DNA of 64,000 bases. Origin: Pseudarthrobacter equi (GTDB taxonomy: Bacteria > Actinomycetota > Actinomycetes > Actinomycetales > Micrococcaceae). Location of the stretch: the NCBI RefSeq assembly GCF_900105535.1, contig NZ_LT629779.1:124001-188000 (forward strand), in the 5' to 3' direction. Shown here one piece after another: positions 59,965-64,000 of the stretch. A program made the translations under genes and the position numbers. How positions within the stretch are numbered: position 1 is the first letter of the stretch; each line of letters begins with the position of its first letter. The notes below the pieces were generated by a model, which was given only the letters and a program-made list of their open reading frames with translations, made no database searches and had not been told where the DNA came from.

Positions 59965-60007
59965 TTCCGCACTTTCCGGCTTATCCGCCGAGAACCTGGA
60001 GCCCACG

Positions 60008-61126
60008 ATGATCATCGGTGTCCCCAAAGAAATCAAGAACAACGAGTTCCGCGTCGCCATCACCGCCGCCGGCGTGCACGAATTCCGCACCCACGGCCAC
60101 TCGGTGCTGGTGGAACGCGGCGCGGGCCTGGGCTCCGGCATCACCGATGAGGAATACGCCATTGCCGGCGCCGAGATCGTCACCGAGGCCGATGACGTCT
60201 GGTCCCGCGCGGACATGGTCATGAAGGTCAAGGAACCCGTCAAGGCCGAGTACCACCGGTTCCGCAAGGGCCTGATCCTCTTCACGTACCTGCACCTGGC
60301 CGCCGAGCCCGAACTGACCCAGGAACTGATCAACTCCGGCGTCACCGCCATCGCCTACGAGACCGTCCAGGAGGGCCGCACCCTCCCGCTGCTCGCCCCC
60401 ATGTCAGAGGTTGCCGGCCGGCTGTCCGTCCAGGTGGGCGCGTCCTCCCTGATGGCCCCCGCCGGCGGCAAAGGCGTCCTGCTGGGCGGCGTTCCCGGCG
60501 TCCGCCCCGCCAAGGTTGTTGTCCTCGGCGCAGGCGTGGCCGGCACCAACGCCGCCGCCATGGCCCTGGGCCTGGGCGCCGACGTCACCATCCTGGACAT
60601 CAACATCAACCGCCTCCGCGAACTGGACGCCCAGTACCAGGGCCGGCTGAAGACCGTGGCCTCCAACGCCTACGAGATCGAAAAGTCCGTAGTGGATGCA
60701 GACCTGGTGATTGGTTCCGTCCTGATCCCCGGCGCCAAGGCCCCCAAGCTGGTCACCAACGATCTCGTGGCCCGGATGAAGCCCGGCTCGGTACTGGTCG
60801 ACATCGCCGTGGACCAGGGTGGCTGCTTCGAGGACACCCACCCCACCACGCACCAGGAACCCACCTACAAGGTGCACAACACCATCTTCTACTGCGTGGC
60901 CAACATGCCGGGTGCGGTGCCGAACACCTCCACCTACGCCCTGACCAACGTCACCCTGCGCTACGCCGTGTCCCTCGCGAACCTGGGCGTCAAGGCTGCT
61001 TTCGACCGCGACCCCGCCCTCGCCGCAGGCCTCAACATCGCCGCCGGCCACGTGGCACACCACTCCGTGTCCGAGGCACACAACCTGCCCCTTGTTTCCG
61101 ACTGGCACGAGCTCGTTTCGGCCTAG
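60008..61126 (+). CDS. ald: Alanine dehydrogenase
   Basis: A 372-residue NAD-dependent alanine dehydrogenase interconverting alanine with pyruvate and ammonia. Signatures: [22 protein letters not shown] at the N-terminus, [11 protein letters not shown] with the substrate Lys, TYLHLAAEP with the catalytic His, and the Rossmann loop [22 protein letters not shown] near 170-190. Length is exactly that of the family. ATG 60008 follows TGGAGC; a longer in-frame ORF from 59852 covers the regulatory dyads. Likely induced by the divergent PucR-type regulator. Confidence 0.95.
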   Translation: MIIGVPKEIKNNEFRVAITAAGVHEFRTHGHSVLVERGAGLGSGITDEEYAIAGAEIVTEADDVWSRADMVMKVKEPVKAEYHRFRKGLILFTYLHLAAEPELTQELINSGVTAIAYETVQEGRTLPLLAPMSEVAGRLSVQVGASSLMAPAGGKGVLLGGVPGVRPAKVVVLGAGVAGTNAAAMALGLGADVTILDININRLRELDAQYQGRLKTVASNAYEIEKSVVDADLVIGSVLIPGAKAPKLVTNDLVARMKPGSVLVDIAVDQGGCFEDTHPTTHQEPTYKVHNTIFYCVANMPGAVPNTSTYALTNVTLRYAVSLANLGVKAAFDRDPALAAGLNIAAGHVAHHSVSEAHNLPLVSDWHELVSA

Positions 61127-61144
61127 GCCTAACTCGTCGTTTTG

Positions 61145-61223
61145 CGCAGGACGACACGCATCCTCTGCGGGCTGGCTCCTTCGTCGCCTCTGACGCCCGC
61201 TGCCGGATGCCTGTCGTCCTGCG
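61145..61223. terminator. Large hairpin between convergent ald and Gfo/Idh genes
   Basis: CGCAGGACGACA/TGTCGTCCTGCG (61145-61156, 61212-61223), GCATCC/GGATGC (61158-61163, 61205-61210) and GCGGGC/GCCCGC (61167-61172, 61195-61200) nest in one long interrupted stem. It fills the gap between convergent genes, so bidirectional termination is likely, though it is larger than usual. Confidence 0.7.
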
Positions 61224-61230
61224 TTGCCGT

Positions 61231-62304
61231 TTAAGTCCTGCCGCCGACGAGCTCCCGCGCTTTTTCTATGATTCTTAGGACCTCCACCGCGTCCTCTGGG
61301 TTTACCGGGAGGGGCAGGGGTGACTCTGTTCCGCCGTCGAGGATCTTGTCCGCCAGGAGGCGGTAGAACTCGGGGTAGTTGCCCCGTTCGGTGGGGAGCC
61401 GGTCCAGGTGGCCGTCGCGCCCCAGGACGCCTGCCCAATCGGGCGCCTCCACGCCGTACTCCTGGTCCAGGGGGCTGCCGCCGGCCACGATGAACGGTTC
61501 CTGCGGGTCCACGCCGTGCTTGGTGAAGCCACCCACGGAGCCCAGCACGCGGAACCGCGGGGCCTGCTGCGCGCACAACATGTTCATGCTGAGGTGGCTG
61601 AGCACCCCCGAGTGGTGGCGGAGCACCAGGAAGACGTCGTCGTCGGCCCGCTCGTCGGAGCGGCGGGCCTGCAGCTCGGCGTGGGCTACGTCGGCCGGGC
61701 CGAAGAGCTGGATGGCTTGGTCGATCAGGTGGCTGCCGAGGTCGAAAAGTGCGCCGCCGCCGTCGGACGCTGTTGCCCTGGCCTTCCAGGCCTTGGCGAT
61801 CGACGGCGTCCACCGCTCGAAGCGGGACTCGAAGCGCAGCACCGTGCCCAGCGCCTCGGCGGCCAGCAGCTTTTGCAGGGTGAGGTAGTCGCCGTCCCAG
61901 CGCCGGTTGTGGAACACCGTCAGGGTCCGGCCCAGGTCCCGGGCCAGCGAGACCAGCTCCTCCCCTTCTTCGCTGGAGATGACGAACGGCTTGTCCACCA
62001 CCACGTCCAGCCCGGCCTCCAGGGCCGCCTTGGCCAGCGGGTAGTGGGTTGCCGGCGGCGTGCCCAGGACCACGAGGTCTAGGCTGTCCGCCCGCTCGAG
62101 GACGGCGCGCCCGTCCGGCACGGTCCGCACGCCCGGGTAGCGGCCCGTCGCCGCCGCCTGCCGGTCTGCGTTTGAGGTGGCCACGATATCCAGCGAATAC
62201 CTGCTGTCCGCGTCCAGCAGGGGCGCGTGGAAGACGCTGCCGGAGAGTCCGAAGCCGACGACGGCGGTACGGATGGTGCGTGGCTCAGCTTCAGTTCCGG
62301 TCAT
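61231..62304 (-). CDS. Gfo/Idh/MocA-family oxidoreductase
   Basis: A 357-residue NAD(P)-dependent oxidoreductase. The N-terminal Rossmann part has VGFGLSGSVFHAPLL, TSNADRQ and the family's conserved DVVVDKPFVISSEEGEEL with Lys of the EKP-type motif. The C-terminal domain carries GGGALFDLGSHLIDQAIQLFG with the catalytic His. Family members act on sugars, inositols or their derivatives. A terminator isolates it from the ABC gene upstream. Confidence 0.9.
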   Translation of the reverse strand: MTGTEAEPRTIRTAVVGFGLSGSVFHAPLLDADSRYSLDIVATSNADRQAAATGRYPGVRTVPDGRAVLERADSLDLVVLGTPPATHYPLAKAALEAGLDVVVDKPFVISSEEGEELVSLARDLGRTLTVFHNRRWDGDYLTLQKLLAAEALGTVLRFESRFERWTPSIAKAWKARATASDGGGALFDLGSHLIDQAIQLFGPADVAHAELQARRSDERADDDVFLVLRHHSGVLSHLSMNMLCAQQAPRFRVLGSVGGFTKHGVDPQEPFIVAGGSPLDQEYGVEAPDWAGVLGRDGHLDRLPTERGNYPEFYRLLADKILDGGTESPLPLPVNPEDAVEVLRIIEKARELVGGRT

Positions 62305-62346
62305 GCAACCAACGCTACTCCGGAGCGCCCTCCTGCACCTTTTAAA

Positions 62347-62403
62347 CCAAAAGCCCTCCCACTGTCCGCCGCCGAAGCGGAGGAACAGTGGGAGGGCTTT
62401 TGG
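62347..62403. terminator. Terminator hairpin
   Basis: A perfect 19-bp stem (62347-62365 with 62385-62403) ending in a CCAAAAG/CTTTTGG base; the 19-base loop contains a small CCGC/GCGG helix. It follows the binding-protein stop on the minus strand by 40 bases. Confidence 0.85.
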
Positions 62404-62442
62404 AACGCTATCCGCAGAATGCGGGAAAGCGCCTAAAAGGTG

Positions 62443-64000
62443 TTACTTCTTTTCCCAGCCGAGGGTGGTCCAGTCCGGAACCTGGGACAGGCTCTGGAAC
62501 AATGACGGGCCGTAGTTGGCCAGGCCGGCGCGAACGAAGGAGATCTGCGGGCCGTTCATGACCACGCCCATGGAGAAGTACTTCGCCATGTGCTCCTTTT
62601 CGACCTCCATGGCCGCCTTGTTGCGCTCTGCGTTGTCCTCGATGGAGGCGAGGTCCGCGATCTTCTTGTCCAGTTCGGCGTCGCCCAGCTGGTTCTCGTT
62701 GGTCTTGGAGTCGTAGTACTGCTTCACGGCATCTGTGGCGTCCGGGCCTACGGTGTAGCCCGAGACGCTCATGTCGAAGTCGCGGCCGCCGATGACCTTG
62801 CCGAAGTCGGCAGAAGCTCGCTGGTCGATGCCAACGTCCATGCCACCGGCCTGAAGCTGCTTCTGCAGGGTCTGCGTGAAGGCAAGGGTGGTGGGGTCGT
62901 CACCGAAGTTGCTGATCTTGAAAGCGGCAGGCTTGCCGTCCTTCTCCATGACACCACTGGCGTTGGCCGTGTAGCCGGCGTCGGTCAGGACCTTCTTGGC
63001 GGCGTCCGGACCGGTTTCCTTCACCGGGTAGTTGTCCTGGTAGTACTCAGAGAACGGCAGGAGCATCATGGAGCCGGAGCTCGGCTCTTCCCAGTTCAGG
63101 CCGTTGAAGCGGACCTTGCGGAGCGCTTCGCGGTCGACGGCGGCGAAGATGGCTTTGCGGACGGCGACGTCAGTGATCTTCTGGGCGTTGATGTTCATGC
63201 CGCCGGCGAAGAGGCGCTGGCCGCGGCGGACATCGGAGTCCTTGGTGCCTTCCAGCTGCTTGTAAAGGGCGATGGTGTTGGCGGACATCGCGTCGATTTC
63301 GCCGTTCTTGAACGCGGCGATCTGGGCGCTGGTCTCAAGCTGGCGGAAGGTGACGTTGGCCAGGACCGGCTTCTTGCCCCACCACTTGTCGTTGGGGACC
63401 ATGGTGACGGTCTTCGCCGCGGGGTCATACTGGTCCAGCTTGAACGGTCCGGCCATCCACTCGGCGTGCATGTTGCCGTTGAAGCCTTCGTTGAACACCT
63501 CCGGGCTGTTCACGGCCGGGTGGATCAGGCCGAAGAAGAGCGAGTCAATGGGGTAGACCGGCTGCGTGGTCTTGACGATGACTTCCTTGTCGCTGCTGCC
63601 GGCCTCAACCGACTCGACGAACTGGTAGGCGCCGGAGCTGACGATGTCGTAGCCGTTGTCCGGGCTCTTGAGGATGTTCCAGGTGTTCTGGAACGCCTTC
63701 ACGTCGATGGGGGTGCCGTCGTTGTAGGTGGCCTTGTCATTGACCTTGATGGTGATGGTCTGCTTGCCGTCCTTGACCTCGCTGTCCACAGACTCGCAGA
63801 AGTCAGTGTTGGGCGTGACCTTTCCGGTGAAGTCGACCTTCCAGCAGCCACCCATGCCGCCGCTGTTCATGGCGACCGGGTTGATGGGGACCTGCAGGGC
63901 GGAGTTGTCCGCGCTGTTGCCGTTGTTGGAGAAGCCATTGAAGTCCGGGCCGATGTTGCCCAGCGGAAGGGTGACCTTGCCGCCCTGCTCAAGATCGGCT
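62443..64000 (-). CDS. ABC substrate-binding protein, family 5 (partial)
   Basis: At least 519 residues; the reading frame stays open to the end of the window, so the N-terminus and signal sequence are missing. The ATG at 63870 is internal: upstream codons read family-like sequence (VTLPLGNIGPDFNGFSNNG). Family-5 blocks include KVNDKATYNDGTPIDVKAF and TDVAVRKAIFAAVDREAL, and the C-terminal LANYGPSLFQSLSQVPDW. It binds an oligopeptide or similar solute; transporter subunits, if linked, lie beyond the edge. A strong terminator follows. Confidence 0.9.
   Translation of the reverse strand, partial: ADLEQGGKVTLPLGNIGPDFNGFSNNGNSADNSALQVPINPVAMNSGGMGGCWKVDFTGKVTPNTDFCESVDSEVKDGKQTITIKVNDKATYNDGTPIDVKAFQNTWNILKSPDNGYDIVSSGAYQFVESVEAGSSDKEVIVKTTQPVYPIDSLFFGLIHPAVNSPEVFNEGFNGNMHAEWMAGPFKLDQYDPAAKTVTMVPNDKWWGKKPVLANVTFRQLETSAQIAAFKNGEIDAMSANTIALYKQLEGTKDSDVRRGQRLFAGGMNINAQKITDVAVRKAIFAAVDREALRKVRFNGLNWEEPSSGSMMLLPFSEYYQDNYPVKETGPDAAKKVLTDAGYTANASGVMEKDGKPAAFKISNFGDDPTTLAFTQTLQKQLQAGGMDVGIDQRASADFGKVIGGRDFDMSVSGYTVGPDATDAVKQYYDSKTNENQLGDAELDKKIADLASIEDNAERNKAAMEVEKEHMAKYFSMGVVMNGPQISFVRAGLANYGPSLFQSLSQVPDWTTLGWEKK

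Overview
The window is a very GC-rich, tightly packed chromosomal segment. Gene content (FadR-type regulators, cytosolic molybdopterin sulfite-oxidase-like enzyme, LtrA, GluQ, malic enzyme, IdeR-type iron box, WXG100-like protein, several GTG/TTG starts) and codon use point to an actinobacterium of the Micrococcaceae, most likely Arthrobacter/Pseudarthrobacter. The assignment is from gene content, not from a marker gene. I see no rRNA, tRNA, insertion sequence, prophage or CRISPR array.

Layout. 1-5.2 kb: aldo/keto reductase, NmrA-like SDR, molybdopterin oxidoreductase, S4 RNA-binding protein and amidohydrolase. 5.2-8.2 kb: small accessory stretch with two divergent poorly characterised genes (one GIY-YIG-like) and a hipBA toxin-antitoxin pair with two near-identical palindromic operators. 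8.2-13.0 kb: asparagine utilisation operon (GntR/FCD regulator, zinc-type L-asparaginase, aspartase, amino acid permease) closed by a long terminator shared with a convergent gamma-glutamyltransferase. 15.1-18.9 kb: GNAT-AAA+ fusion, LtrA, a tiny autoregulated HTH protein and GluQ. 19.2-24.7 kb: Lrp regulators, a two-gene WXG100-like protein/lipoprotein cassette, a LysE exporter, a helical-repeat protein and a DUF456-type membrane protein. 24.8-34.8 kb: malic enzyme, TetR, four MFS transporters, RraA-like protein, MarR and GNAT.

34.8-38.6 kb: siderophore ABC importer (ATPase, two permeases, lipoprotein) with an IdeR/DtxR-like box. 38.8-44.7 kb: mannitol PTS (mtlD, fused EIICBA), TetR regulator and divergent enzyme I; a TetR-type operator and a CRP-like box lie in the shared promoter. 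44.7-57.1 kb: fructan locus read on the minus strand: LacI regulator, peptide-family binding protein, two permeases, two ATPases, intracellular GH32 and a 1220-residue secreted GH32 with four related accessory modules. The apparent logic is extracellular cleavage, oligosaccharide import and intracellular hydrolysis. 57.2-64 kb: HTH/hydrolase pair, PucR regulator divergent from alanine dehydrogenase, Gfo/Idh oxidoreductase and a binding protein running off the edge.

Most notable: a 32-bp-period tandem repeat beginning at the stop codon of two unrelated genes; the WXG100-like/lipoprotein cassette; the GNAT-AAA+ fusion; the hipBA operator pair with a HipA lacking the usual autophosphorylated serine; a 59-bp nested palindrome; and families of long terminators that share stems.
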